From Silene latifolia (Eukaryota > Streptophyta > Magnoliopsida > Caryophyllales > Caryophyllaceae): a DNA stretch of 64,000 bases. The position numbers were made by a program, and so were the translations under genes. Below are positions 34,755 to 47,513 of this stretch, piece by piece. Each line of letters starts with the position of its first letter. The stretch's first letter is position 1. The stretch spans positions 822,001 to 886,000 of the forward strand of contig NC_133526.1 of the NCBI RefSeq assembly GCF_048544455.1, read 5' to 3'. The notes under the pieces are model-generated. The model was not told the origin of the DNA. It worked only from the letters and a program-made list of their open reading frames with translations, and did no database searches.

Positions 34755-34910
34755 CTTACTCGATCGAGTAAGGCACTTACTCGATCGAGTGCCACTTACT
34801 CGATCGAGTGCCAAGCTTACTCGATCGAGTAGCCTACAGGCAGACTACTGTTTCGCATAAAACTATACTTACTCGACAGAGTAAGCCCCACTCGATAGAG
34901 TACCCAAAGA
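34755..34910. repeat. Palindromic ACTCGATCGAGT repeat cluster
   Basis: Four copies of the palindrome ACTCGATCGAGT (each with T before and A/G after) are spaced by 6-10 bp. Two derivatives follow (ACTCGACAGAGTA and ACTCGATAGAGTA). Confidence 0.9.
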
Positions 34911-35540
34911 CTCGTAAAACCGTAGTATTACAATAATATTCATATTAATATAATTAATACTATTACTATTTTTATTATTATTAATATGAATATGAATATT
35001 AATTAATAATATTATTATTAATAACATTGTTAATTTTAATATTACTATTACTAATACCTAATTATTTTTTCATATAAGAACTTTACTCTTTCACATACAT
35101 TTTTTCATAACGTTCTATTTTGTACTCTTTTCACCTAAAACTGAACCAAGTGAACTCTTAAATCAATATTTTTCCCTAAAATTTAATTTAATTGCTCAAA
35201 TGAGTTAAAACATACAAGATGGATTCTAATTTATCAAATAGTAAACTAATTTACTTGTTATCAATTATTAATATTATTTGTTGAGTTTTAATTAATTAAC
35301 CAAATTTTATTTATTTGTTAAGGATGAATTTAGGGTCTGTCAATTTTGATTTATCTAATTAATTAAATTAGGATTGTTGGTGCTTCGTGATAGCGACCTA
35401 ATCAGTCAAATTAGGATGATAAGCGACTAGACTTTAAACATCAATCTATGAAATCGGTGCTCCATTATTTCACCTAATTACATTGATGGTGAACCGTGGT
35501 TCATGGTGGCTACCTAGTTAATCATTCAAATTAGTATAAT

Positions 35541-35665
35541 TACTATTCTTCTTCTTCTTCTTCTTCTTCTTCTTCTTCTTCTTCTTCTTCTTCTTCTTCT
35601 TCTTCTTCTTCTTCTTCTTCTTCTTCTTCTTCTTCTTCTTCTTCTTCTTCTTCTTCTTCTTTTTC

Positions 35666-35697
<32 letters not shown>

Positions 35698-35770
35698 GTA
35701 ATAATAATAACAATAACAACAAATAATAATAATAATAATAATAATAACTATAAATATAATAATAAATATA
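35541..35770. repeat. (CTT)n followed by (AAT)n microsatellite
   Basis: About 40 uninterrupted CTT units (35541-35660) run into an AAT array with minor variants up to about 35770. Confidence 0.97.
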
Positions 35771-35920
35771 AATATAAATATATTTATTATTATTTTTTTT
35801 TGCAGAAAGCTTAGGATCATTTCTCATTAATAATGATAAAATCAAAAGTACAGATCCAAACCAACTACAAGGGAACCAATTAGGTTACCTAAATAAAGAC
35901 AACAAAAAAACCAAAAGAAA

Positions 35921-38900
35921 TCAGTAGAAAGAGTCATCAGAAGCTAAAGCTTGAAGACGGGTTAAGACCAAATATTGAACCTTCCTAATCAGGACACTAG
36001 GAGGAGCAGCAAGGTCTTTAAAAATTCTTTTGTTCCTTTCATTCCAAAGCAAGTAGAGGGTGCTTAACAGAAGACAACGACGCTGCCTTTTGAGCCAGCT
36101 TTTACCCCTGTTATGCCCCTTGAACCAGTGCAGAACCTGCAACAAATGAGTCTTGGGAGGAATCTGCAGCCATTGAGAAACTGTTTGCAAGACAGTTGCA
36201 GAGTAAGCACAGTCAAAAAAGAGATGAGAGGCAGTTTCAGAGTGGCTCTCACACAACACACAACGATTAACAAGCATCATCCCTCTCCTGCACAAATTGT
36301 CCACCGTGGGTAACTTATTCTGAATTGCCAGTAATCCAATGATAACGTGCTTAGGGTAGTTAAAAGTGTCACTCAGAGTCTTATACACAGACAGAGTAGG
36401 CCCTTTCTCCCTTAAGCCTTCATAAACCTGCAATTTGTAATCAGACAAGCTTAACAGTTCCTTAGCTTGAGAAACTCCTCCAGTAAGAGCAAGAAGACTA
36501 TCCCTGCAAATGATGATATTACCCCAAAACCATGAGTGGGCTGCAGTGACTTGGAAATCCCAGAAGCTAACACCTTTCAGAATGTAGGCATTAACCCACT
36601 GAACCCAAACATTAGGAGTATTAGTCTCAAGTTTGTACAACCAATTCATCATCTGGGCTTTGTTCCAGCTTAGGATCTCCTTAATATCCACACCTCCTTC
36701 CTTTCGAGGCTTACACAAACTACCCCAACTCTTAAAGACCATTCTCCTTTGTCCTTCAGCAATACCCCAGAGGAAATCTTTGCACATCTTGTGAATTTTT
36801 TTAGCAACTCCCTTAGGCAACAAAATGCTAGCCTCCCAAAAATTTTGAATCCCAAAAATGACAGAGTTGATAAGGGCAATCTTATCAGCATAGCTTAAAC
36901 ATTTGTTGGCCCAGTGAGTAATCTTGCTCCTAACCTTGTCCAGAAGAGGGACAAACAATTTCTGTGTCAGTCTAGCTCCAAACAGGGGGATTCCAACTTC
37001 CAAGATATCTCACTGGCAAATCTCCTTCAACATAAGTAGTGGTAGTGAGAATAAGCTTCTTCAGCTGAGGGCTAACTCCACCAAAATACAAGTTAGATTT
37101 CATAGGGTTCACCCTAAGACCTGAGTAACCAGCAAACATAGTCAAGCAAGCATCCACTGCTTGAATAGATGGAAGATCCCCTCTAGTAAAAACCAAAAGG
37201 TCATCAGCAAAAATTAAATGCGTTAATTTAACCTTAACACATTTAGAGTGATAAGAAAACCCAGGGTAAGAAGGAAGCTGCCTAAGAAGCCTAGAAAGCA
37301 CTTCCATACATAAAGTGAATAAGTATGGCGACAGAGGGTCTCCTTGTCGAAGACCTCTTTTCCCAGGAAAAAACCCTTCAGTAGTACCATTCACACAGAG
37401 GGAAAAGTGAGACGAAGTGACACAAGCTATCACCCAGCTAGTGAACTTTGGAGGAAAGCCAAACCCATGTAAGCAGCTGGTCAGAAAACTCCAATTAACT
37501 GAGTCAAAGGCTTTCTGAATATCTACCTTGAGGATACATCTAGGAGTAAGAAGGCTTCGATTATATTTAAAGGCCAGCTCATGAGCGAGCATGGAATTAT
37601 CAAAAAGATCCTTATCCTGGATGAAGGCAGCTTGTTCCAAGCCAACAATACTACCCAAAACAGTCTTCATTCTATTAGCTAGGATCTTACTCACTGTTTT
37701 ATAAAAAACAGTGCAGCAGGAGATGGGCCTAAATTCAGTAACCGATTGAGGGGCCTCATTTTTGGGAATAAGAGCAATAAGAGTGGAGTTTGCAGCTCTT
37801 GGCATCCTCCCAGTATGAAAGAATTCCATCACTGCTGCATTGAAGTCAGGGCCAATGGTCTGCCAAGCATCTTTGAAGAATCCTGAAGAGTATCCATCGA
37901 CACCTGGGCTCTTCTTCCTATCAATGGAAGAAAGAGCAGCCCGGATCTCCTGAGAGGTAACCATACTGTCCAGATGAGCAGCATTCTGCAGGGTAGAATG
38001 AGAGAATAGATCAAGAGGAAGGGAGCTAATACTCTCCTCAGAACCTAGCAGGTACTTATAATACCCTAAAAAAGCCTGAGCAACTTCTTCATGTCCCCTA
38101 CAAACAGTCCCATTGATATCAGAAATAGAGCCAATAGTATTCCTACTCTTCCTATCTGCAATACTTGCATAGAAGTAGCTAGTATTGACATCACTGAACT
38201 GCATATGATGGAGCTTAGCCTTTTGAGCTAAAACCTGCAGCTCAGCATTCTTCAGCTTCAAATAAGAGGAGGTAAGAGCCTTCTCCTCAACCAATAAGGA
38301 TTTGTCAAGAGGGGATGCTTGAAGTAAAGATTGGCAGTGGGTTAACTGATCTTTAGCAGCAGCAACCCTCTGATGAAGACGAGTGAATTCATTCGAATGA
38401 ATCTTCCTGAGAGGGTCCTTAAGTCTCCTAAGCTTGGAGAAAAGGATATGAATCCTATTACCAGCAATGTTAGAGTTCCAAGACTCAGTGAGAGTTTGTT
38501 GGAAACCAGGAGAAAGATCCCAACAATTCAAGTATTTAAAAGCCTTAGGCTTAGAAGTAGGATCTGAGATAGTCAACACCACAGAGGCATGATCAGAAAT
38601 GCCAGCAGGTAAAAACGTCACAGAGGAAGAAGGAATCTGAAGGAACCAATTGGGATTGACAAGCAAACGATCCAATTTGGCCCACTTTGGAGTAAGCTCC
38701 CTTTTGTTATGCCAAGTATAAAGTCCTCCTGTGTAAGGATGATCAGCCAAAGCACAAGCAGCTAAGCAATCCCTAAACTCCTGCATTTCCCTATCATGGA
38801 GAATACACCCTACCCTCTCATCAGCTGTGAGAGAGACATTAAAGTCCCCCAGACACACCCATGGCGAATTTATCCCAGTAGAAATATTGATCAAGCTTTC

Positions 38901-39270
38901 CCAGAGCTCTTTCCTTTCAATAGCCCTATTCAAAGCATAGATAAAAGTAACCATAATCTTCTGTTGACTAGCATGATGAAGTAAAGAACAATGAAGGAAT
39001 TGAGCCCCCTTAGCTAACACATGCACCTGAACAGTAGCAGGGTTCCATAAAACCCACAGTCTCCCACCAGGATGCATATCATAATTAGTATCCAAGTGAT
39101 ATTTTTGAAATCTTGTCCTATGAATAAAACTCATTTTACTATGTTTAATATGAGTCTCAATTATCAAACCACAATAACCTTATTAAAATTCAGAAGCCAA
39201 AAACCTCCTGTTGTTTTTTTAGGGGTCGATCATCCCCCACATTCCAGAAGAAATGATCATTGAGGTGATA
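35921..39270 (-). pseudogene. L1 ORF2 (endonuclease and reverse transcriptase) with frame breaks
   Basis: Remnant of the APE-type endonuclease (VCLGDFNVSL; SDHASV). The reverse transcriptase follows (FRPISCCTVFYK; LRQGDPLSPYLF; catalytic IFADDLLVF near 37200). Last is a C-terminal zf-RVT domain (ending near 35921, with the CVLCESHSETASHLFFDC pattern). The start of the endonuclease (39170-39270) is interrupted by a stop and shifts. Another indel near 36990 separates the RT from the C-terminal part. Confidence 0.85.
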
Positions 39271-39323
39271 GAGGGGGAGGTCGCCTCCCGGTTCAATTTC
39301 CACTACACTTCCTTGCTCCAAAT

Positions 39324-40502
39324 TCACATGAACTTGCTCTTGTTCCACTTCAATACGAGATAATAACCGGGGGTTCGAGAGGCAAGAGCAGAATACTTAT
39401 TAACCAGGGTTGTAGTAACCGAATCAGTAACAGTTTCAGCAGTCTTCCTAGCAGCACTCTTCTTTGGTGGAGTCACCTTGAATCCCTCCTTATCAGTGGA
39501 AGGTACTACTATTTCAGCAGACTGCTTTGGTTTGTACACCTGCTTTGTCTTGTTCCTGTTGCATCTGTCCTGAGTGTGCCCAATCTTTTTGCAAGAGTGA
39601 CAAAAATGAGGCACCCATTCGTACTCAATTTTCTGAAGAACAGTACCCCTAAATGGAGTCTGCAGAGTCATGCCTTTTGGCAAGTCCTTAGAAAGATCAA
39701 CTTCAACCAAAATACGAGCAAAAGCAATTTTACTCTTAGTAGTGGTGTGTTCATCAGCACATATAGGGCGTCCCACATAACTAGCAACCTTACTCAAGGT
39801 CGCTCGAGACCGAAAACATGGGTCTAGATTAGGAAATAGAACCCACACTGAACCGTAGTAATCTCGCCAATTCTTCCGCAATAGGAGACCATGATTTAAA
39901 CACCAAAGGATAACCATTAACATTCCATGAGTCTGCCTGAATTGTAGCCATATCCTCTTTAGACAAAAATCGAAAATAGTACCAACCACGAGAGAAATAG
40001 AGAATTTCAGGGGTGGTGATATGACTCCAATGTTTTGACACCAAGGTATTAAGCTCCACAATGGAAGTCTGTTTACCCATTACAGTTCCAACTAACGTGC
40101 TACTCCGAAAACTCAATCTCCTCAAAGAATATCCTCCTCATCAATTACCACCTCCTTATCACTACCCTTGACAAAAGATAGGGACATACCCTTATTGGTT
40201 GATTTCAAAGCTTGAACATAAGGTTTCTTAGGGGGAGGGTTAGGAATACTAGGGTTAGCCACAGGTGTAGGAACAACTGGAGTTATAGAAGGTACCTGCA
40301 CCGTAGATTTAGCCATGGCTGATCCTGTCACCACTGGAGAAGAAACAGGAACAGTCGAAGAAGTAGAAGCCAAAGACCCACCCACAACCGTGGTATCAGG
40401 AGACGAGATCAAAGAACCTCCATCGCTTTTTTTCCCGTCAATAGATTTATCAGTTGTTCTAGTGTTTCGACCGGTAGTTTTGGGCGGCCGGCCCCTCGGC
40501 AT
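39324..40502 (-). pseudogene. L1 ORF1 (RNA-binding, zinc-knuckle) with frameshifts
   Basis: Starts at ATG 40500-40502 (MPRGRPPKTTGR). A Ser/Pro/Thr-rich part is followed, in a second frame, by a DUF4283-like domain (GWYYFRFLSKEDM). A third frame holds a zinc knuckle CHSCKKIGHTQDRC at about 39540-39610. At least two frameshifts separate the parts (near 40125 and 39835). The protein would bind the element's RNA. Confidence 0.8.
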
Positions 40503-40595
40503 GACGGCGACGCTTTCAGATCAAAAGCTGAGTGGACCACTCAATCGCAGTTTTCAGAGAGTTTTTAGTCAGAGAAAGAAGAGAGAGAGAGCCAT

Positions 40596-40620
40596 TATTA
40601 TTATTATTATTATTATAATA

Positions 40621-40661
<41 letters not shown>

Positions 40662-40665
40662 TTGT
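40596..40665. repeat. (ATT)n microsatellite
   Basis: ATT runs with one AATAT interruption, directly abutting the L1 5' end and followed by a short ATTAAT run. Confidence 0.9.
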
Positions 40666-40694
40666 ATTAATATTAATATTAATATTAATATTAT

Positions 40695-40856
40695 TTCAGT
40701 TCAATTCAGCTTCAATCAGCTTAGTGCAGTTCAGCTCAGCTCCATTCAGTTTAGTTCAGCTCAGCTCCATTCAGTTCAGTTCAGTTCAACTCAATTTAGA
40801 TTCATTCAGTTCAATTCAACTTAGTTCAGTTCAGCTCTATTCAGTTCAATTTTAAA
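40695..40856. repeat. TTCAG / CAGTT minisatellite
   Basis: About 30 imperfect 5-bp units (TTCAG, CTCAG, TTCAA, CTCCA variants). Confidence 0.9.
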
Positions 40857-41167
40857 AAGCCTGAAAAAAAGTCTTAGCCAAACCTCTTTCGTATATTTTC
40901 TCTATCCCTTCAACTACACCCATTTTCCAGCTTTTTTAATTACTTTCTAAATTATTATCCGTAAAAAATCACTAACCTTCTAGATCCCAATTTCTCTTTC
41001 ACAATTACAGTTAATTAAACTCAACTAAAACCCAGATCGCTTCAAATTAATTTCAATTTCATTTGTGTTTCTCTTGTAATTGATTGATTGATTGATTGTA
41101 ATTTCATATTTGTGTTCTTGTATAGATCAATTGAATCTCCAGATATTAATTGATTACTTCCAAAAGT

Positions 41168-44100
41168 ATGAATACCAGAAGGTTTGTTCTCCCCCCTTTT
41201 GTTTTTATTTCATGTAATTATGTTAATTTAATTTAATTTAATAATCTTTTGTTGATTTTCATTTCATGAATTAGGGTATTTGTGGGTTTAGTTAGAGCAT
41301 TATTGTATTTGTGTATGCTGAGACCCGTCAGTAGCGGAACCAGGATTTGTAGTTACGAGGCGAGACTTTTCAAAGAGATGATTTTTAATGGATTAGCTAA
41401 ATTAGAAAGAAACCCAAAATCGAATCGAAAAATTCAACTATGATTGGAAATTAAAATTTTTAATTTCCGGAGCGACTGTCCCTGCTAGCCCTCCTTTATT
41501 CCACCACTATTATGGTTAAACATGGTTTCGGAATTGTATGATTTTTAGGATAATTGAGTAGTAGGAGTATAGTTGTGATGAAGTTAAAGAAGGTGTGGTG
41601 GATCAATCATCGCACATTTGCACTGTATTATACGAGTACTCCGTAATTAAGAGAGTGAAATTTGAGTAATGAGTCTTCAATTATGTGATATTGATAACCC
41701 CATCATCCGAAAATCGACCTTCTGATGGTAGAAAGAATTGGGATGCTTAGTAGTTGGGGTCATTCCCTCTTGTCACTTATGGCTTTCACCTTGGTTAGTA
41801 AACCAGAAGGTATGAACTTTATGATCTTTAGGATTAATGGGTAGTGCCGTAGTGGTAGTAAGAGATGAAGTTGTGATTAGTTGATTGTAGATAATCAACC
41901 ATTGCACTGTATTATATTTTTCACTACTAGAATGAACCCTAATTCCATTAGGGATTTTACCATGCCAAAATCGACATAAGACTAGTGAGATATAAGACTT
42001 TATGCGGTAATTCCATTAGGGATTTTTCACTACTAGAATGAACTTTATGATCTTTAGGATTAATGGTATGACTAGTGAGATATAAGACTTTGCCCTCTTT
42101 TTGCTAGAAGCTCGTGTATGTCTGCAATGTACCTTATGGTCTTTAGGATTAATGGTGTGACTAGTGAGATATAAGACTTTGCCCTCTTTTTGCTAGAAGC
42201 TCGTGTATGTCTGCAAAGTACCTTATGCGGTAAATATTATGATGGCATTAGTAATGGGGAATTTGGTTAGTTGGAACAACTAAAATATTGAGTCTTGTGG
42301 TGGATTAACAACAACAACAACATCAGAGCCTTAATCCCAAAATGATTTGGGGTCGGCTGACATGAATCATCCTTTCGAACCGTTTATGGGTGAACGCACG
42401 CCTCAAAATGCGAATAAAAAAGGGAAGATAAAAAACAAAAGGGAGAACGAAAATGTAATGGAAAGTCAAGGTGAACTTAGGGGTTTTAAAATCGAATTCC
42501 GTCTTTCTTTTATAAAAACTTAAAATTTAAATCGAGAGAAAAGGTTAAAACGATTTTTAAAAACCGAAATAGAGTTAAGGATCCGGAATGAACCAGGTAA
42601 AATCTATAAGAAAGTGGTTGTTTGAAAAAGTGTGTAATAAAGGAGAGAAAAATAAATAAATTAATTTCTTTAAATTAAATAAAAAAACACTAAATCTGTC
42701 AAAAAACATCAAATACTAAAAATCCACAAGTATCCTTTCCCTCCATTGTGCCTTCTCCGTCACCATACTCTCCTCAAGCCCCAGAACTCTCATATCGTGC
42801 TCTATCACTCTCAACCAAGTATGTCTCGGTCTTCCTCTGCCTCTAGGGACCTTTTCTGTTCTCCAAGTCTCCGGTCTCCTAATCAAAAGGCCCATAGGTC
42901 TCCTTCTCACATGGCCAAACCATCTTAGTCGGTTTTCCATCATCTTGTCCTCTATTGGCGCCACTTTTACCTTTTCCCTAATCACCTCATTTCTTAACCG
43001 ATCTTTCCTTGTATGTCCGCACATCCACCTCAACATGCGCATCTCCGCCACACTCATGTTTTGAATGTGACAATGTTTCACGGCCCAACACTCGGAGCCG
43101 TAAAGTAGGGCAGGCCTAATTGCCGTGCGATAGAATTTTCCCTTTAATCTTTGGGGCATATCTTTATCGCATAGAAACCCTGAAGCACTCTTCCATTTCA
43201 ACCATCCCGCTTTAATTCTGTGAGCCACATCTCCGTCTAACTCCCCATCTTTTTGAATAATAGATCCTAGATATCTCAAAGAAATCCGAACCCTCAACAA
43301 CATTCCCATCGAAAATAATACTCCCCGCCTCTGTCGATCTCAACCCCGCCACCTTAGTGAACTGACACCTCAAATACTCAGTCTTACTCCTGCTGAGCCT
43401 GAACCCACGAGTCTCTAAAGTCTGCCTCCACAATTCCAACTTTCTCTCCACCCCCTCTTTTGTCTCATCAATCAACACAATATCATCAGCAAACATCATA
43501 CACCAAGGGATGTCGTCCTGAATATCCCTTGTCAACTCATCCATAACTATAGCAAAGAGAAAAGGACTAAGTGCGGAACCTTGATGCACCCCGATGGTAA
43601 TAGGAAATTCTTCCGTTCTCCCAACATGAGTCTTGTGGTGGATTGCCTGAGAAAAAGTGCCTTGACTCGAGTTGTGTACAAATAGGATAGAGATGAAAGT
43701 TGTTAAAATGGACTTAGGATTGTTGAAATATTAGGATTGTTGAAAGAATATTCCGTTTATGAGATACATGATACTGTGGACGGACTGTTATCATATCAAA
43801 GACAGTATATTCTGTGTGAGATTCATGATATTGAAGACGAACTGTTTTCATATTAAAAGATGTACTCTGGATCTAGAGATTACATATATACGCGGTGTAA
43901 GGTTTTTTCCTATCACATTTTTCTGTTAGATTGGCTGAAGAATGTTTGGTTATGGGAAAGAGTAAGAGCCATAGTGTACGTTATTTTACTCTGCCTAGGC
44001 TGAGAAATATTGAAGGAAAAGAGAATTATTTTCCTCCAAATTACGAACACTTTCTTTGGTTGCAATTAATATAATGTGTATCTCATTGACTGTTTGATCA

Positions 44101-45679
44101 ACTGCTTATTACTCGAGTCTTTTTTTGTTATTTTCGAACGAGGTTTCATGATCAACTATTCTGCATTATTCACGGTATTTTGGTTGTGTAGCTTATTTTT
44201 GTATATGTTTGTGTGCAGGGAATACAGTGCGACTAGAGCTTCTCTTTTTGATGGAATTGAGGAGGGTGGTATTAGGGCATCATCCTCATACTCCACTCAT
44301 GAGATTGATGAACATGATAATGATAGTGCAGTTGAAGGGCTGAAAGATAGAGTCAGCCTTCTAAAAAGAGTAAGCGGTTCATTACTATGTCGATTGAACC
44401 TACATCCTGTTTTGCATGAATCTAGGTTGATATGTATGAAACTGCGAGATGACGTTGGAATTGCCTTTGCTAATTGACATCGTGATGTACTATGCTTGTT
44501 CATGTCATTTGTAGTTGTAGATTATGAGTGTTATTATGGGAGGACTGATCCTTGCGCGCTTCTCTATGTTGTAGTCTTATCTGCCTTGTACCATCTACAC
44601 CTATTGCATCTATGTTAGTCTTCCTTGACTCGCTTCAAACTTAACACGCCCGGGTTGCTGTATTTCCACACTTCCCATATCCTACCCTGAAATAGTGAAA
44701 TCAGCAAATTTGTGATTGTAAAGTCAATGTAATTACAATAATCTAAGAGGCATCTAAAGATGCTTAACCTCAAAGACACATACCGGATCAGTAAATAAAA
44801 TTTTATACGTTTTGAGTGCGGTTAGAGCTGTCAAAATTTGAACTGGTCATTCATTATGGGAAATTTTACTTGGTTTACTTTTAAGGCATTCCGGATCCTT
44901 AATTCTATTTCGGTTTTCAAAATCGTTTTAATCTTTTCTCTCGATTTAAATTTTAAGTTTTTATAAAAGAAATCCGAAATTCGATTTTAAAACCTGTAAG
45001 TTTACCTTGACTCTCCATTACATTTTCGCTCCCCCTTTTGTTTTTCATTTTCCCTTTTCTATTCGCTTTTTGAGGTGTGCATTCACCTATGGACGGTTCT
45101 AAAGGATGATTCATGTCAGCCGACCCCAAATCATTTTGGGATTAGGGCTCTGATGTTGTTGTTGTTGTTGTTGTTGTTGTTGCATTCATTATGGGAAATT
45201 AAGCGGAAATTCTGGATCTTGTATGCTTCTGGTATGAATTAAACCGTTAAAGTAACTTATGGATATCTTTTGCAGTTAAGTGGCGACATAAACGAAGAAG
45301 TGGACGCTCATAACCGGATGTTAGATCGAATGGTAGGTTTCTCTTTGTCATTCCCCTCCAACTGTCCACATTGGCGTGACCTGAAATGTTTCCTGACTCA
45401 TTAAATTTATCTTTTAGGGAAATGAAATGGACTCGTCACGAGGAATCTTGTCGGGAACAATGGATCGGTTCAAACAGGTAAATTTGCTGAGCTCTTCATA
45501 GTTACTGCGTGCTTTACAACATTGTCTGAAACTGTCTAGATCTCTTTTGCTTTGTGGCTTTGTGCTGAGTGATATTGTTTTCTCAGGTATTTGAGACGAA
45601 ATCAAGTCGAAGAATGTTCTCTCTTGTGGGCTCGTTTGTGGTGCTTTTCTTTATTGTTTACTATCTTACAAAGTACTAA
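41168..45679 (+). CDS. BET11: BET1-like Qc-SNARE
   Basis: Five exons join into 124 aa: 41168-41181 (MNTR..), 44219-44369, 45276-45332, 45418-45477, 45587-45679, all GT-AG. The product matches plant BS14a/BET11: ASLFDGIEEGGIRASSSYS, a SNARE coiled coil (LKDRVSLLKR, LSGDINEEVDAHNRMLDRM, GTMDRFKQVFETKSSRR) and a C-terminal membrane anchor (LVGSFVVLFFIVYYL). BET1-type SNAREs act in vesicle fusion between ER and Golgi, with the helix in the cytosol and the anchor in the membrane. Intron 1 is 3 kb and holds an antisense RTE insertion; intron 2 holds a second RTE in sense. Neither touches an exon or a splice site, so the gene looks functional. Paralogue assignment (BET11 versus BET12) is not certain. 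Confidence 0.9.
42289..43644 (-). mobile_element. 5'-truncated RTE-clade LINE in BET1-like intron 1
   Basis: The element proper is 42307-43626, flanked by a perfect 18-bp direct repeat TGAGTCTTGTGGTGGATT (42289-42306 and 43627-43644). It encodes the end of an RTE reverse transcriptase on the minus strand: MFADDIVLI, then RYLGSIIQKDGE, AIRPALLYGSECW, ENRLRWFGHVRRR. One frame shift occurs near 43260. The 3' end is the typical GGGATTAAGGCTCTGATGTT followed by GTT repeats. Confidence 0.95.
44848..45200 (+). mobile_element. Short 5'-truncated RTE-clade LINE in BET1-like intron 2
   Basis: The element is 44866-45182, containing only the 3' end of the same family as the intron 1 copy (same terminal words, then TTG repeats). 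It has a perfect 18-bp target-site duplication CATTCATTATGGGAAATT (44848-44865 and 45183-45200). Its orientation is opposite to the first copy. Confidence 0.95.
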
Positions 45680-46602
45680 TCCTCTATTAAGGCAAAGCTT
45701 GTTACATCCTATGGTATCTCGCTTTCTCATTTCTTCTTCATTTGTACGATACTTTGATGCCAATAGATTGTAAAGAAATTAGATGCCCAAAAAAAGGCAC
45801 TTAAATGAGTGAATGTACGGAGTGATATTTACGTGTATGTTCTTTGCTTCGGCCGGAGTGAACCTACTGCCAATTGCAATGTTACGGTTTGAACTGTGTG
45901 TCCAAGGTATAAATCTCGTTTTTAGACTTGATTTTGAAATCGGTTGTCGTTGCATGATTTCAATTGTTGTGGATGTATTTGCCTAATACCTCCTTGAATA
46001 TGGCGGCGATAGCGTGTAAGCATTGATAGTTCTGTCTCGATCCAATATCACGACTCACGACCTCCGAGTCAGAGCAAAGAAGCCACCAGTTGACCTTACC
46101 ACTTAAACTCGACAGTATGATGTGTGTTATTGTCGCTTTTATTCCTTTCTTTAAGAAAATGTCATCGTCAATGTAAAAGGTTAAATCTCAAAAGTTTGGT
46201 TTAACGAATCATAGTTAAAAATTAATTCACAAAAGTTGGATTTAACGAATCACAATTGGACAGGCTTGGTTCGTCATAGCTACTGTCTATTATAGTTTGA
46301 TCACGGTTCACCAAAATTTACGAGGAACAACAGCAAATTAGTATTAGTATCTGTAATACCATTGTTGTTTACCTATTATCCTCGAAGAGGTTTCCAGCTT
46401 AATGGTTAAAACAAACGTATCGTCATAGAAACTTATTAATAAGGAATGGGTTTGAATACCCCTTCCCAAATACTCCTATTATATAGACCTTGTCAACCAG
46501 TTGACCAAAAATATTGGAACATACCTTTTGTGAGAAATTTGGTAAGAAATGTGCTTCATCAAGTAATTCCAAGGAGCAGAAAAATAAAAGGGAAAAATAA
46601 AT
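45680..46602. other. 3' flank of the BET1-like gene
   Basis: No gene. The 3'UTR must lie at the start; no unambiguous poly(A) signal was picked out. Confidence 0.4.
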
Positions 46603-46672
46603 GCACCAGCCGGGAATCGAACCCGGGTCTGTACCGTGGCAGGGTACTATTCTACCACTAGACCACTGGTGC
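46603..46672 (-). tRNA. tRNA-Gly (GCC)
   Basis: The minus strand gives a full cloverleaf. The acceptor stem is GCACCAG pairing with CTGGTGC. The D-arm is GTCTAGTGGTAGAAT and the anticodon loop is CTGCCAC with GCC. The T-arm has GGGTTCGATTCCC. There is no intron and CCA is not encoded, as expected in plants. Confidence 0.97.
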
Positions 46673-47513
46673 GCGTTGCTGATTATTAGCAATCCTGTAT
46701 TTATAATACATTAAAACTATTGGCGTGGAAAGTCATCAACTTTGATTCACATATCACATATCTACTCCAAATAAAGATGTACTGATAGCATATGAATCGT
46801 TGGGAAAATTATATACTCCATTTAGTTACGTGAAATAGCTGTGTATTTGAATACCGGTCTATTTTGTTTGCTGATCTTATACACTCTTAGTTGAGTACAA
46901 TCACAATTAACCTAGGATCGAGATAAGTAATATGAGTATTTCGTATTTGTTTCTTTTTTTTCCTTTGGATAATCTAAAATTAAATGTGATTGTAATTAAT
47001 TATGATCACTCGTACGATTAATAAGAATTAATGAATTTTCATATTATTAAACGTATAAATAGGTGATCGACAAAGTAGCACAATTTTACAAGGATGAAGA
47101 TATCATTATGCACTATATGAGTATATATAATTAAGAACTTGATACTTACCTTCTCTTCTTACGCACATACATATATAGCTTCTCTTCTTACGCACGTACT
47201 AAACTATTATATATATAGCCTAGCTAGCAACATAAATAAACTATATTATTATTCCCTCTGTCTCAATCATTTACGATCATATTGTTAAAGATAAACGAAT
47301 GATTGAAACAGATGGAGTCCTAATGTACTACGGAGTATCATATAAAGGCGGCTAGTTTTCCTAGGCGCCATATATGTATACGAGATTTATTTAAGCCCTA
47401 TGGCTCATCGATATTACAACATGCATAACACAACACAACACGATTTTACTAGCTGAACTAGCTGACATGGCATTTGCATTATTATATAAAGCCATCTCAA
47501 TGATTGTGCTTAA
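46673..47513. other. Intergenic
   Basis: AT-rich. A short Stowaway-like MITE at 47254-47318 is listed separately. The stretch just left of 47514 should hold the 3'UTR of the zinc-finger gene. Confidence 0.45.
47254..47318. mobile_element. Stowaway-like MITE
   Basis: About 65 bp with inverted ends: CCCTCTGTCTCAATCATTTA on the left and the near-complement AATGATTGAAACAGATGGAG on the right. Consistent with a mariner-type MITE. Confidence 0.6.

Larger units (their letters stand above)
35792..40595 (-). mobile_element. L1-type LINE retrotransposon, nearly full length, inactivated
   Basis: On the minus strand it runs from a short 5' leader (about 40595) through ORF1 and ORF2 to a 3' end with a poly(A) tract (T run at 35792-35801 on plus). 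It is about 4.8 kb. The flanks are AAT/ATT microsatellites on both sides, which hides any target-site duplication. Both ORFs are broken (see separate entries), so it cannot move by itself. Confidence 0.85.

Noticed and set aside
35543-35845. Open frame of mostly Glu/Leu/Tyr repeats
   Set aside because: Translation of CTT and AAT microsatellites.
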